Positions 53,219-63,131 of a DNA stretch of 64,000 nucleotides are shown here, in pieces. Position 1 is the first letter of the stretch; every line of letters begins with the position of its first letter. The position numbers were made by a program, and so were the translations under genes. The notes beneath the pieces are model-generated. The model had not been told where the DNA came from. It was given only the letters and a program-made list of their open reading frames with translations, and made no database searches. The stretch comes from Novosphingobium mathurense (GTDB lineage: Bacteria > Pseudomonadota > Alphaproteobacteria > Sphingomonadales > Sphingomonadaceae): assembly GCF_900168325.1 (NCBI RefSeq), contig NZ_FVZE01000001.1, positions 868,001 through 932,000 of the forward strand. Reading direction: 5' to 3'.

Positions 53219-53686
53219 TCAGGCGTTCATGGCAAGAAGGCGGGGAGGCCGCTCGAGACCGGTAAGCTCCGATCCCGGCTTTGCGCAATCCGGACCGATC
53301 GCGTGCAGGTTGGCATCGACCGTGGCCATCCGGTGGGCATGGCTGGCGTCGGTCGGGATTGCCGAATTCGTATCGCCGGAATGGTGATGGTGCCCCTGCA
53401 GTGCCCCGCCCGCTTCGTCCTCGTCCTCCTGGTCGGGAAAATGATCGTCCAGATGATCGAGCTGTGCGGTCAGGCTGCTGAGCAGCACGCTTTCGTGCTC
53501 ATCCGCCTGCCCCGGCGCGTGCTGCATCTCGACAACCATGTTCGACCACGCCATCGCGCTCGCAAACAGGAGTGCGAGCGAAAGGACGAACATCATGCAG
53601 ATGCGGTCCACCTTGAGGTGACGCATAAAGGCCATCAGGGCGTATCGATAGCGAAACCCGACGGTGTGCTCAAGGGCGCGGCGCAT
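53219..53686 (-). CDS. czcI: CzcI-like His-rich periplasmic protein
   Basis: 155 residues from ATG 53686, which has a GAGGGA site 5 bases upstream; ATG 53626 is an alternative start nearer the signal peptide. A hydrophobic segment (about 30-47) precedes a mature part with acidic and His clusters (QLDHLDDHFPDQEDEDE, LQGHHHHSGD) and the C-terminal LERPPRLL. Position directly before czcCBA and the His cluster match CzcI, a proposed metal sensor/regulator of Czc systems. Confidence 0.72.
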   Translation of the reverse strand: MRRALEHTVGFRYRYALMAFMRHLKVDRICMMFVLSLALLFASAMAWSNMVVEMQHAPGQADEHESVLLSSLTAQLDHLDDHFPDQEDEDEAGGALQGHHHHSGDTNSAIPTDASHAHRMATVDANLHAIGPDCAKPGSELTGLERPPRLLAMNA

Positions 53687-53722
53687 TGAAGTCCCTCAAA
53701 TCGGGGCGCAGTGCCTGCCGGC

Positions 53723-55375
53723 TCAGCGGTTCGGGATGTGCGTTCCCAGGTGTCGTCCGGCGATGTAGCCGAAGGTCATGCCCGGCCCGAGCGTGCCTCC
53801 CGCGCCGCCATAGGCTTCGCCAAGGACCGCCGCCATCGCGTTGCCCGCCGCGTAGAGGCCGGGGATCGGGTTGTCGTCCCAGTCCAGCACCTGGGCATCG
53901 GCATTGGTCCGCGGACCGCCGGCGGTTCCCAGCGCGCCCGCTTCCATCTTCACGGCGTAATAGGGAGCCCGATCGATCACGCCCAGGGTGCGATGGGGCG
54001 GATCGAAGGCGGCATCGCCCCACATGTAGAAATTGTCGTAGGTGTTGTCGCCGCGGTTGAAATCGTCGTCATGGCCCTTGCGCACCATGTCGTTGAAACG
54101 CGCCACCGTGGCGACTAGGCCTTCGGCATCGATCCCGGCCTCGTGCGCCAGTTCCTCAAGCGTATCGGCCTGGATCATGAAAGAAGGCACCGGACCGCCC
54201 GGCGGCGTGTTGAAGGTGTGGTACCTGTCGCGGTAGCGCTGGTCGATGATCAACCAGTACGGCAGGTTGGCGTAGCTGTGCGTCCCGGCATCGAAAGCGT
54301 GCAGCGTCTTGCCCAGCGCATTGTAGTTCGCCGCCTCATTCACGAAGCGCTTGCCCGCGCGGTTGACGAGGATCGCACCGGGCCGCGCGCGCTCGTCCGA
54401 ACCCAGCAGGAAATTGGGCTTGGCATTGCGGTGCTGCGGCTTGAACTCCAGAACGCTCTGCATCCAGAAGGCGTGTTGCATGTTGCCCAGTTGCGCTCCG
54501 GCGTCGATGGCCATGAGCAGACCGTCGCCCTCGTTTTCCGGCACGCTGACCGGCCCGGTGAGCGGACCGCGCAGGAAAGTCTGGACCAGCTTCTCGTTCC
54601 ATTCGAAGCCTCCGGTGGCAATCACCACGCCGCGCCGGGCCCGCACGCGATAGTCCTTGCCATCCCCATCTTCAGCAACGACGCCTATCACCCGGTCGCC
54701 GGCCTTGATCAGCCTGCGCGCCCGCTTTTCGAACTCCACCGGAATCCCGCGATCCAGCACGGCCTTGAACAACGAGCCGGCCAGGGCCTGGCCCAGTCCC
54801 CGATAATCCTTTGCCTCTCGCTCTGCGAGTGTCGCTTCATCGAGGGCGCCGGTTATCGCCTCCATCAGGCTGCCGCGGACCGGATAGGCCATCTTGGTAG
54901 GGTTCACCCGGCTCGCCCACTTGCCGAGCCTTTCGAATGCGAAAGCCTCATTGTCGAGCGACCGCCCTCCGTCCGGCTTCGCGCCCGGCATATAGGACTG
55001 ATAATCGGGAAAGTCGGTAAAGGCATGGAACCGGACAGGCGTCCTGTCCGCGAAGTAGCGGATCATTTCCGGTCCCGTTTCCATGAACGCCATCAGGGTC
55101 TCTGGATCGAGTTGCCCCGGTGCGAGGGAATCGAGGTAGGCCACTACGTCCTCGTCGTTTTCCTCGATACCGGCTTCCAGCTGGTGATGGTTTCCCGGAA
55201 TCCAGAGCATGCCTCCGGACATGGCAGTGGTACCGCCCACCATCCCGGTCTTCTCAAGGATCACCACGTCCTTCGCCCCGAAATCGAAAGCGGAAATTGC
55301 GGCCGTCATCGCCGCTCCGCCCGACCCGAGAACCACGACGTCCGCTTCCCGGTCCCACTCGAACTGATCCGTCAC
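53723..55375 (-). CDS. FAD-dependent oxidoreductase, 3-ketosteroid dehydrogenase-like
   Basis: 550 residues from a GTG with a GGGAGA site. The Rossmann FAD site is VVVLGSGGAAMTAAISAFDFG (about 14-34) and VVILEKTGMVGGTTAMSGGMLWIPGN follows. The C-terminal GLYAAGNAMAAVLGEAYGGAGG-type and GPGMTFGYIAGRHLG segments match the KstD/fumarate-reductase flavoprotein family. No signal peptide is seen, so it is cytoplasmic. It may dehydrogenate steroid-like or enone compounds. Its position 36 bases before czcI in a metal-efflux operon is odd. Confidence 0.87.
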   Translation of the reverse strand: MTDQFEWDREADVVVLGSGGAAMTAAISAFDFGAKDVVILEKTGMVGGTTAMSGGMLWIPGNHHQLEAGIEENDEDVVAYLDSLAPGQLDPETLMAFMETGPEMIRYFADRTPVRFHAFTDFPDYQSYMPGAKPDGGRSLDNEAFAFERLGKWASRVNPTKMAYPVRGSLMEAITGALDEATLAEREAKDYRGLGQALAGSLFKAVLDRGIPVEFEKRARRLIKAGDRVIGVVAEDGDGKDYRVRARRGVVIATGGFEWNEKLVQTFLRGPLTGPVSVPENEGDGLLMAIDAGAQLGNMQHAFWMQSVLEFKPQHRNAKPNFLLGSDERARPGAILVNRAGKRFVNEAANYNALGKTLHAFDAGTHSYANLPYWLIIDQRYRDRYHTFNTPPGGPVPSFMIQADTLEELAHEAGIDAEGLVATVARFNDMVRKGHDDDFNRGDNTYDNFYMWGDAAFDPPHRTLGVIDRAPYYAVKMEAGALGTAGGPRTNADAQVLDWDDNPIPGLYAAGNAMAAVLGEAYGGAGGTLGPGMTFGYIAGRHLGTHIPNR

Positions 55376-55439
55376 AATCCATCTCCCGATTTACCCGGTG
55401 CCGTGACCGTTTCCGGTCCCGACAAGGGCGAGCGCTCGT

Positions 55440-55459
55440 TTTGCAACGACGGTTGTAAA
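55440..55459. promoter_or_regulatory. Palindrome upstream of the KstD-like gene
   Basis: TTTGCAAC (55440-55447), GACG, GTTGTAAA (55452-55459): 8-base arms with one G-T mismatch, 65-84 bases before the GTG. Size and place fit an operator of a TetR- or LacI-type repressor, but no such regulator is adjacent. Apart from this the gap 55376-55554 holds nothing I recognise. Confidence 0.4.
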
Positions 55460-55554
55460 TCAGGCCATGAAAGGGCAACCACTCCGAATTGTCATAGGTG
55501 GCTGGCGTTCGGTGAACGGGACAGGTCGGCAACCGTGATCGCCGCGCCGAAAGG

Positions 55555-56622
55555 CTACGCGACGTTTGCGGACTGCGACTTCGGCAGCGATATACGGAAC
55601 ATCGAGTGGGACGATGTCCGCAAGTACGTCGCATCGCCGCCGTGTGCCCGCGCAATACCCCGGACAACGGCCAGGCCAAGACCCGAACCTTCGGAGATGC
55701 GCTCACCACGCGCGAATTGCGTAAAGGCATCCTCCCGGAAGCCCTCCGCAAGGCCCGGCCCTTCGTCGGCAACGGTAATCACGGCTGTCTGATCGGAGAA
55801 TTCGACAACGATCCGCAAGGTGCATGGATCGGCATGACGGCGAGCGTTGTCGACCAGCGCAATTATCGCTTGCCGGATGCGTGCTGGGTCCACCCGCACG
55901 ATCGCAGGTTGCAGGACCAGTTCCAGGCCGAACCCTGCAGGCGTCAGCATCGAAGTGAGGATCGGGCGCATGTCGTTCACCTCGGCAGCGAGATCAACGT
56001 CCGAAAACATCAACTCAAGCCGCCCGCTATCGGCCAGACTTACGCTGCGCAGATCCTCCACCAACCGGGCCAGACCGTCGACCTGCTTCATGAGATCGTC
56101 GACAAGCTTTTCATCCAAGACGAAGACGCCGTCCTTCACGCCCTGAAGACGTCCTCGCAGGATGGTAAGCGGTGTCCGCAACTCATGCGCGATCTGGGCG
56201 TTCCAGACTTTCACGTCATCGGACATGCGCTGCAGACGGCTGGCCATGGCATTGAAGTCGGCGATCAGCAGTGCCGTTTCGCCATGCGCCTCGCCGACCG
56301 ATTCCACCCGTGTGGTGAGATTGCCCTCCGCGATGCGACGTGCGGCTTCGCCCACGGCCCCAAGCGGGCGAACGATCCGCCGGGCAAGCCGGATGGCGAT
56401 CGCCAACGCAAGCAGGACCCCCATCAAACAGGCCGCAAGCGTAATGCCGACATCGAGCCCGAAAGTGTCGCTGGCGCTCGGCGGCGGGGGCGCTACGATC
56501 CGCCAGCGCTCCAACACCGCATATACCACGTAGAAGGCCAACGTGATGACGGCGACCGCCGCCAGAGCGAGCGCCGCCATCGAAAGCGCCAACTGCCGGG
56601 CAAGGCTGATCCGGCCTCTCAT
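55555..56622 (-). CDS. Two-component sensor histidine kinase (BaeS-like)
   Basis: 355 residues from ATG 56622, which overlaps the response-regulator stop by 4 bases; a GTG at 56634 is an alternative. Two membrane helices (about 8-30 and 53-75) bracket a short periplasmic loop of only about 20 residues. HAMP (about 78-130), H box NAQIAHELRTPLT, N box VDNARRHAD and G box DEGPGLAEG / GSGLGLAVVRGIARAHGG are intact. The small sensor loop suggests membrane or intramembrane sensing. It pairs with the preceding regulator and probably controls the divergent RND operon. Confidence 0.93.
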   Translation of the reverse strand: MRGRISLARQLALSMAALALAAVAVITLAFYVVYAVLERWRIVAPPPPSASDTFGLDVGITLAACLMGVLLALAIAIRLARRIVRPLGAVGEAARRIAEGNLTTRVESVGEAHGETALLIADFNAMASRLQRMSDDVKVWNAQIAHELRTPLTILRGRLQGVKDGVFVLDEKLVDDLMKQVDGLARLVEDLRSVSLADSGRLELMFSDVDLAAEVNDMRPILTSMLTPAGFGLELVLQPAIVRVDPARIRQAIIALVDNARRHADPCTLRIVVEFSDQTAVITVADEGPGLAEGFREDAFTQFARGERISEGSGLGLAVVRGIARAHGGDATYLRTSSHSMFRISLPKSQSANVA

Positions 56623-57296
56623 CCGCGCGACCACAAGCGATAACCGACGCCGCGCACCCCTTCCGGCATTTCAGGCACGCCCGCCTGATCGAGCTTGCGA
56701 CGAAGTTTGCTGACATGGCTGTCGACCGTGCGATCGAGCGCATCCGATCCGGGCATGCAGGCATCCAGCAACTCGCCGCGGCTGAACACCCGCGTCGGCG
56801 TTCGGGCCATGTGGGTCAGCAGGCGAAATTCTGTAAGCGTCAAGGCGACCTCGCCCCGTTCGGTCCTGACCAGGTGCGCGTTGGTGTCGATCTCGACCGG
56901 GCCTACGCGGAGCACACCGTTCGCGCCATAATCGCCCGAGCGCCGGAGTACCGCCTTGACCCGCGCCACAACTTCAACCGGATTGAAAGGCTTGACGACA
57001 TAATCGTCCGCACCGATCCGCAATGCCTGAAGCTTGTCGATATCCTGATCGAGCGCAGTGATGACAACGACCGGCGTGTTGCCCCGCCGCCTGACTTCGG
57101 ACAGCACGCCCCACCCATCGACCAAGGGCATCGAGATGTCGAGCAGCAGGATGTCGGGCTTCAGGGCCAGATGAATGTCCAGCGCTGTCCGACCGTCGCT
57201 GGCCTGCACGGTGCGGAAACCTTCGCGCTCGAGATAGGCGCGAATGATCTCGGCAATGTCCTTGTCATCTTCGGCAATGAGCGCGAGCGGATTCAT
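56619..57296 (-). CDS. OmpR-family response regulator (BaeR-like)
   Basis: 225 residues from ATG 57296 (MNPLALIAEDDKDIAEII). The receiver has the acidic pair EDD, the phosphoacceptor Asp in ILLLDISMPLVDGWG (about residue 53) and the Lys in DDYVVKPFNP. The C-terminal winged helix (about 125-222) contains VALTLTEFRLLTHMA and DRTVDSHVSKLRRKLD. A longer upstream frame is rejected because it antisenses the start of the efflux operon. The 124-base gap to the RND operon suggests direct control of both. Confidence 0.93.
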   Translation of the reverse strand: MNPLALIAEDDKDIAEIIRAYLEREGFRTVQASDGRTALDIHLALKPDILLLDISMPLVDGWGVLSEVRRRGNTPVVVITALDQDIDKLQALRIGADDYVVKPFNPVEVVARVKAVLRRSGDYGANGVLRVGPVEIDTNAHLVRTERGEVALTLTEFRLLTHMARTPTRVFSRGELLDACMPGSDALDRTVDSHVSKLRRKLDQAGVPEMPEGVRGVGYRLWSRG

Positions 57297-57420
57297 TCGG
57301 GGTCTCCGATAGGCATGGACCCGACTTATCAGCGAAATTCGGCGCTTTGCCAGCCTTACTCCACACAGTCTCCATAAAACCTCGACACAGGCGCAACCGA
57401 ACGCGCAGATAGGCGAAGGC
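57297..57420. promoter_or_regulatory. Divergent promoter region between the response regulator and RND efflux operon
   Basis: 124 bases serve both directions. I see no strong -35/-10 pair and no clear palindrome; a CCATAAAA stretch about 30 bases before the rightward ATG is the only AT-rich element. Confidence 0.4.
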
Positions 57421-58551
57421 ATGATACGTCGATCTATTGCTCGAAGCACGCGATATGCGCTGCCGGTCGTATGCGCCATGTCTGCACTCTTGGCCGGCTG
57501 TTCCACCGAGGCACCCTCGAAAACCGCAACTGCCGTCGAAGTTTTGACCGTGCGCGTCGAACCGAGCGCAGTGACGGCGGTGGACGAACTGCCGGGCCGC
57601 GTCGTGGCATACCGCACCGCCGAGATCCGCCCGCAGGTCGGCGGCATTATCCAGCGCCGCTTGTTCGAGCAGGGAGCGGCCGTCAGCGCCGGTCAGGTGC
57701 TGTTCCAGATCAGCCCTGCGCCGTTCCGGGCCGATGCCGACACCGCCAAGGCGACCGTCGCGAAAGCGGCTGCCACCTACGCCCGCGCGCGCGGACAGGC
57801 CGATCGGCTGAAGCCGCTGGTCGAAGCCGATGCCATCAGCCGCCAGAGCTATGACGATGCCGTCGCCGCGCGCGACCAGGCCGCCGCCGAAGTGGCAGAA
57901 GCCCGCGCAACCTTGCGCCGCCGGCAGATCGACCTCGGCTTTTCGCGGGTGACCGCCCCGATCTCCGGTCGCATCGGTGCTACCAATGTGACCGAGGGCG
58001 CGCTGGTTGCAGCTGCCGATGCAAACCCGCTGGCAACCATCCAGCAGATCGACCGCGTTTATATCGATGTCCGGCAACCTGCCGAACAGTACGCCGCGCT
58101 TCGCGAAAAGGGCGCAGCGGGGCCGGTCGACATCCTTACGTCGTCCGGAAGCCTCCACCCCGTGAAAGGGCGCATCCTGTTTTCAGGCATCGCGGTCGAT
58201 CCGACCACCGGCGACGCGCTGGTCCGCGTCGAGGTAGCGAACCCCGGCGAGCGGCTTTTGCCGGGCATGTTCGTGCGCGCCCGCTTGCCCCGCGCTGTAA
58301 TACCCGCGGCTTTGACCGTACCGCAGCAGGCCGTGACGCGTGCAGACGATGGCGCTGCGCAGATCAGCGTGGTCGATTCGCAGGACCGGGTCCATGTCCG
58401 CCGGGTCCAGCTCGGCCCGCTGAGCGATGGCCGCTACGTCATCCAGTCGGGGCTGCGCAAAGGTGAAATCGTGATCGTTGAAGGCCAGGATCGGGTGCAA
58501 TCCGGCACCCCGGTCAGGCAGCGCTCATGGGTTGGCCGCAAGGCGGGCTGA
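57421..58551 (+). CDS. RND efflux periplasmic adaptor (AcrA-like)
   Basis: 376 residues with a lipobox SALLAGCSTE (Cys27). Adaptor core: ELPGRVVAYRTAEIRPQVGG, first lipoyl half GAAVSAGQVLFQI, alpha hairpin (about 95-165), second lipoyl half APISGRIGATNVTEGALV, and the beta-barrel and membrane-proximal domains. It is the hydrophobe/amphiphile efflux type. It lies 9 bases before the pump gene. Confidence 0.94.
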   Translation: MIRRSIARSTRYALPVVCAMSALLAGCSTEAPSKTATAVEVLTVRVEPSAVTAVDELPGRVVAYRTAEIRPQVGGIIQRRLFEQGAAVSAGQVLFQISPAPFRADADTAKATVAKAAATYARARGQADRLKPLVEADAISRQSYDDAVAARDQAAAEVAEARATLRRRQIDLGFSRVTAPISGRIGATNVTEGALVAAADANPLATIQQIDRVYIDVRQPAEQYAALREKGAAGPVDILTSSGSLHPVKGRILFSGIAVDPTTGDALVRVEVANPGERLLPGMFVRARLPRAVIPAALTVPQQAVTRADDGAAQISVVDSQDRVHVRRVQLGPLSDGRYVIQSGLRKGEIVIVEGQDRVQSGTPVRQRSWVGRKAG

Positions 58552-58560
58552 CGAAAAACC

Positions 58561-61500
58561 ATGCCTCAGTTCTTCATCAACCGCCCGGTCTTCGCCTGGG
58601 TCATCGCCATCGCCATCGTCCTGATGGGCGCCATCGCCATCCCGCAGATGCCGGTAGCGCGCTTCCCCAGCGTCGCCCCCCCCACTGTCAGCATCTACGC
58701 CACATATCCCGGAGCCACGCCACAAACGCTGAACGACAGTGTCATTTCGCTGGTTGAGCGTGAGCTGTCGAGCGTGAAGAACCTTCTGTATTTCGAAAGC
58801 TCGGCAGACACATCTGGATCGGCCTCGATCACTGCGACCTTTCGTCCGGGCACCAATCCGGAGATGGCCCAGGTGGACGTCCAGAACCGGCTCAAGGCCA
58901 TCGAAGCGCGCCTGCCGCAGGTCGTGCGCCAGACCGGTGTCACCGTGGAAGCCGCGTCCTCGGGCTTTCTCATGTTCGTCAGCCTGGTGTCCGATGAGCG
59001 TTATGACGAGTTGGAACTCACCGACTACATGACGCGCAACATCGTCGACGAACTGAAGCGCGTGCCCGGAGTGGGCCGCGTCCAGAGTTTCTCCTCCGAG
59101 CGGGCGATGCGCATCTGGCTCGATCCCATAAAGCTTGCCGGATACGGCCTGACTACCAGCGACGTGACCTCGGCCATCGCCGAACAGAATGTCCAGATCG
59201 CCCCCGGCACGCTCGGCACGGAGCCGACGACGCAGGGACAGCGCGTGCTCGTGCCGCTGACCGCCGACGGCCAGCTGAAGACCATCGAAGATTTCGCACA
59301 GGTCATCCTGAAGGCGAATACGGACGGGTCCAGCGTCACGCTGGACAAGGTGGCCCGGATCGAACTGGGGCAGCAGATTTACGGCAATTCCACGCGCGAA
59401 AACGGCAAGCCCGTCGCCTCGGTCGGCCTTCAGCTTTCCCCGGGCGCCAATGCCGTGGCCACTTCGCAGGCGGTCCGCGCCCGCATGACCGAACTGGCCA
59501 AATCGATGCCGCAGGACATGCGCTGGTCGGTCCCGTTCGACACTGCTCCGTTCGTGCGCATCTCCATCGAAAAGGTGGTGCACACGCTGATCGAAGCGAT
59601 GATCCTCGTGTTCCTCGTGATGTACCTGTTTCTCCAGCAGGCTCGCTATACGCTCATACCCGCGATCGTTGCGCCGATCGCGCTGCTGGGCACGATCGCG
59701 GTCATGCTGATGTCGGGCTTTTCGATCAACGTGCTGACGATGTTCGGGATGGTGCTGGCGATCGGCATCATCGTCGACGATGCGATCGTCGTCGTCGAGA
59801 ACGTCGAGCGGCTGATGCACGAGAAGCGCCTTTCCCCCCGCGATGCCACGAGCATGGCCATGAAGGAAATCACGCCGGCGGTCATCGGTATCACCCTGGT
59901 CCTGTCGGCCGTCTTCATTCCGATGGCGCTGGCCTCGGGGTCGGTCGGCACGATCTATCGACAGTTCACCATGGCCATGGCGGTATCGATCCTGTTTTCG
60001 GCCTTCCTCGCACTGACGCTGACCCCTGCCCTGTGCGCAACCCTGCTCAAGCCGATTTCGGACGAACCGCGCAAGAACCGGTTCTTCACCTGGTTCGATG
60101 AGCGGTTCGACCGCGCCACCCAAGGCTATCAGGAATGGGTCCGCAAGCTCCTGAAGCGGACCGGACGCATGATGGCGGTGTTCGCGGCCATCGTCGGACT
60201 GTTGGGCATTGCTTTCATCAACCTGCCCTCCTCATTCATGCCGGACGAGGATCAGGGGTATTTCATGACCAGCTTCCAGCTTCCGGCGGATGCGACCGCA
60301 AGCCGCACGCTGGATGCCGTCAAGGTTTTCGAGGAGCATGCGACGAAACGGCCGGGCATCGAGAGGACCCAGTCGATCATGGGCTTTGGCTTTTCCGGCT
60401 CGGGGCCGAATGCCGCAATGGTCTTCACCATGTTGAAGGACTGGGGCGAGCGCGGCGGAACCGATGTCAGCAAGGAGATCGAGGCGGCCAATGCGGCGAC
60501 CGATGCCTCCGTTCATGAAGGTCAGGTAATGAGCATGATGCCGCCCACGATCGAAGAGCTTGGCACGTCCTCCGGCTTTTCACTGCGACTGGAGGACCGT
60601 GCGGGCAAGGGACGCGAAGCGCTGTTCGCCGCGCGCGACATGCTGATCTCGCAGGCCGCCCGCAGCGACAAGGTGACCGATGTCCGTGCCGACGGGCTGC
60701 CTTCAGGTACTAGCGTACGACTGGATATCGATCGGGCGAAAGCTCGGGCGCTCGGCGTATCCTACACCGCGATCTCCGACGTTATCAGCACCGCGCTGGG
60801 CAGCAATTACGTCAACGACTTCTCCAACCGGGGCCGCTTGCAGCAGGTGATCGTGCAGGTCGATGCAAACTACCGCATGAATCTGGACGACGTGATGCAG
60901 CTGCGCGTCCGCAACATCAGCGGCGGAACCGTGCCGCTGGCCGAACTGGTCACTCCGGTCTGGAGCAACGGGCCGCTCCAACTCTCGCGCTATAACGGCT
61001 ATCCGGCGGTCAGCATTTCCGGCTCGGCAGCATCTGGAGTCTCCAGCGGCACTGCGATGGTGGAGATGGAACGACTCGCTGCACAACTGCCCCCGGGCTT
61101 CGGGATCGAATGGACCGGCCAATCGCTGCAGGAACGCGAGGCCGGGGCGCAGGCGCCGATGCTGCTGGCCCTGTCGATGCTGGTCGTGTTCCTCGTGCTG
61201 GCTGCCCTTTACGAAAGCTGGTCGATCCCGGTGGCGGTGATGCTGGTGGTGCCACTGGGCCTGATCGGCGCGGTGATGGCAGTGATGGTGCGCGGCCTGT
61301 CCAATGACATCTTCTTCAATGTCGGCCTCATCACCATCATCGGCCTCAGCGCCAAGAACGCGATCCTGATCGTCGAGTTCGCCAAACAGTATCGCGAGGC
61401 GGGCAGTTCCCTGATCGAGGCGACCATAACTGCGGCCCGCATTCGCCTGCGCCCGATCGTCATGACCAGTCTGGCCTTCACGCTGGGAGTCGTGCCGCTG

Positions 61501-61671
61501 ATGCTGGCAGGCGGTGCCAGCGCCGAGACGCAGCACGCGATCGGGACCGGGGTGTTCGGCGGGATGATCACCGGAACCGTGCTGGCGCTGATATTCGTGC
61601 CGGTCTTCTTCGTGGTGGTGGCAAGCCTGGCCGAGCGCTGGACAGCGCGACGGACGACGAAGGAGGCATGA
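58561..61671 (+). CDS. RND multidrug efflux pump (AcrB-like, HAE1)
   Basis: 1036 residues, the usual HAE1 length, starting MPQFFINRPVFAWVIAIAI. Helix IV carries FGMVLAIGIIVDDAIVVVENVERLM with the two proton-relay Asp residues. Twelve membrane helices and two porter/docking loops are present; FINLPSSFMPDEDQGYF opens the second half. Exports drugs and hydrophobic compounds using proton-motive force with the flanking adaptor and channel. The stop overlaps the ATG region of the channel gene. Confidence 0.96.
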   Translation: MPQFFINRPVFAWVIAIAIVLMGAIAIPQMPVARFPSVAPPTVSIYATYPGATPQTLNDSVISLVERELSSVKNLLYFESSADTSGSASITATFRPGTNPEMAQVDVQNRLKAIEARLPQVVRQTGVTVEAASSGFLMFVSLVSDERYDELELTDYMTRNIVDELKRVPGVGRVQSFSSERAMRIWLDPIKLAGYGLTTSDVTSAIAEQNVQIAPGTLGTEPTTQGQRVLVPLTADGQLKTIEDFAQVILKANTDGSSVTLDKVARIELGQQIYGNSTRENGKPVASVGLQLSPGANAVATSQAVRARMTELAKSMPQDMRWSVPFDTAPFVRISIEKVVHTLIEAMILVFLVMYLFLQQARYTLIPAIVAPIALLGTIAVMLMSGFSINVLTMFGMVLAIGIIVDDAIVVVENVERLMHEKRLSPRDATSMAMKEITPAVIGITLVLSAVFIPMALASGSVGTIYRQFTMAMAVSILFSAFLALTLTPALCATLLKPISDEPRKNRFFTWFDERFDRATQGYQEWVRKLLKRTGRMMAVFAAIVGLLGIAFINLPSSFMPDEDQGYFMTSFQLPADATASRTLDAVKVFEEHATKRPGIERTQSIMGFGFSGSGPNAAMVFTMLKDWGERGGTDVSKEIEAANAATDASVHEGQVMSMMPPTIEELGTSSGFSLRLEDRAGKGREALFAARDMLISQAARSDKVTDVRADGLPSGTSVRLDIDRAKARALGVSYTAISDVISTALGSNYVNDFSNRGRLQQVIVQVDANYRMNLDDVMQLRVRNISGGTVPLAELVTPVWSNGPLQLSRYNGYPAVSISGSAASGVSSGTAMVEMERLAAQLPPGFGIEWTGQSLQEREAGAQAPMLLALSMLVVFLVLAALYESWSIPVAVMLVVPLGLIGAVMAVMVRGLSNDIFFNVGLITIIGLSAKNAILIVEFAKQYREAGSSLIEATITAARIRLRPIVMTSLAFTLGVVPLMLAGGASAETQHAIGTGVFGGMITGTVLALIFVPVFFVVVASLAERWTARRTTKEA

Positions 61672-61673
61672 CC

Positions 61674-63110
61674 ATGGGAATTTCGATGCGCCCCCTGACA
61701 CTTATCCTGTTACTGGCGACCGGCGCCTGTTCGATGACACCGAAGCTGAACCTGCCGCCCGCACCGGTCGCAGACAGCTACCCCGGAGCAGACACTGCAG
61801 CGACGGCCGAGGCGCTGCCCGCATGGCGCGGCATGTTCGGCGATCCGCGCCTGCAGCGGCTTATCGCCCTGTCGCTCGACGCCAATCGCGATCTGAGGAT
61901 CGCCGCGCTCAATGCCGAGGCCGCGCGAGCGCAACGGACCGTCCAGCGCGCCCAGTCTCTCCCCTCGATCAACGCCGAGGGCGGCTATTCCCGGCAGCGG
62001 CAGCCCGCCGGCGCAACGGGCGCGGCTGTCGGCGGCACCTCGGGCAACGGTGCGACCGGTATCGAGTTCGGGCAGTTCACGGCCCAGGCAGCACTGACAA
62101 GTTTCGAGATCGACCTTTTCGGCCGTTTGCGTGCCTTGAACGAGGCAGCGTTCCACCGCTGGCTATCCTCGGTAGAGGCCAGGCATGCCGTGCGTCTCAA
62201 CGTCATCGGGACGGTCGTCGACGCCTATCTGAACGAGCGACTGGCCGAGGAACAACTCTCCCTCACCCGCTCGACTTTGGCGGACTGGGAAACATCCCTC
62301 GACATCTCGCGAAGGTTGAAGGCGGCCGGACAGGCCAGTGGGGTCGATCTGGCGCAGGCCGAAGGCCTGGTGCGCCAGGCACAGGCCGATCTGGCCCAGC
62401 GCGAGCGGGAACTGGCACAGGCGAGCAACGCTCTGACTCTGGCGGTCGGAGCGCCGCTGCCCGGCGATCTGCCGCCGCCCATATCACTGATGGATCAGCC
62501 GATCCGCACCGAGCTGAACGCGGGCACGCCGTCGGACCTGTTGATCCACCGGCCCGACATTGCACAGGCAGAGCAGGAGTTGCGCGCCGCCAACGCCGAT
62601 GTCGGCGCGGCCCGCGCAGCATTCTTTCCTCGCATATCCCTGACGGCTGCCTTCGGTTTTGCCAGCCGCGCTTTCGAGGGACTGTTCCAGGGGGCAAATC
62701 GCTCGTGGTCCTATTCGCCTGCGATCAGCGTGCCGGTGTTTCGCGGCGGCGAGCTGCGTGGCAATCTCGACATTGCGAAGTTGCGCACCTCCACCGCCGT
62801 CGCAACCTACGAAAAGACGATTCAGACCGCCTTTCGCGAGGTCGCAGACGGCCTGGCGGCGCGCGCGACGTATGCCACGCAGCTGACCGAACTGCGCGCT
62901 GTCGTAACCCAGGCGCAACGCCGCGCTTCGCTGGCGCAGCTTTCCTATAGTGCCGGGATGTCGAGCCGTCTGGAACTGCTCGATGCCCAACGCGCTACTT
63001 ATGCCGCGCAACAGGCAGCACTTGTCGTTCGGCGCGACGAACTGGCCAGCGCTGCCGCCCTGTATCGTGCGCTGGGCGGCGACACCGGGCAAAATACCGA
63101 CACGCCGTGA
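61674..63110 (+). CDS. NodT-type outer-membrane efflux lipoprotein
   Basis: 478 residues from ATG 61674, which is 7 bases after AAGGAGG; the ATG at 61668 is too close to that site. Lipobox ATGACSMTP (Cys about residue 19) and the following PKLNLPPAPVADSYP are typical. Two TolC repeats are seen (about 50-235 and 250-460), with IHRPDIAQAEQELRAANADVGAARAAFFP split between them. It is the exit duct for the RND pump. Confidence 0.94.
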   Translation: MGISMRPLTLILLLATGACSMTPKLNLPPAPVADSYPGADTAATAEALPAWRGMFGDPRLQRLIALSLDANRDLRIAALNAEAARAQRTVQRAQSLPSINAEGGYSRQRQPAGATGAAVGGTSGNGATGIEFGQFTAQAALTSFEIDLFGRLRALNEAAFHRWLSSVEARHAVRLNVIGTVVDAYLNERLAEEQLSLTRSTLADWETSLDISRRLKAAGQASGVDLAQAEGLVRQAQADLAQRERELAQASNALTLAVGAPLPGDLPPPISLMDQPIRTELNAGTPSDLLIHRPDIAQAEQELRAANADVGAARAAFFPRISLTAAFGFASRAFEGLFQGANRSWSYSPAISVPVFRGGELRGNLDIAKLRTSTAVATYEKTIQTAFREVADGLAARATYATQLTELRAVVTQAQRRASLAQLSYSAGMSSRLELLDAQRATYAAQQAALVVRRDELASAAALYRALGGDTGQNTDTP

Positions 63111-63131
63111 GTGCATCCGGCTCCATGCTGC

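Noticed and set aside
55254..55772. Minus-strand frame spanning the gap between histidine kinase and flavoprotein
   Set aside because: Overlaps both real genes out of frame and is Arg/Ser-rich low-information sequence.
58525..60123. 532-codon minus-strand frame opposite the AcrB-like gene
   Set aside because: His/Asp/Arg-rich antisense shadow of a clearly conserved pump gene.
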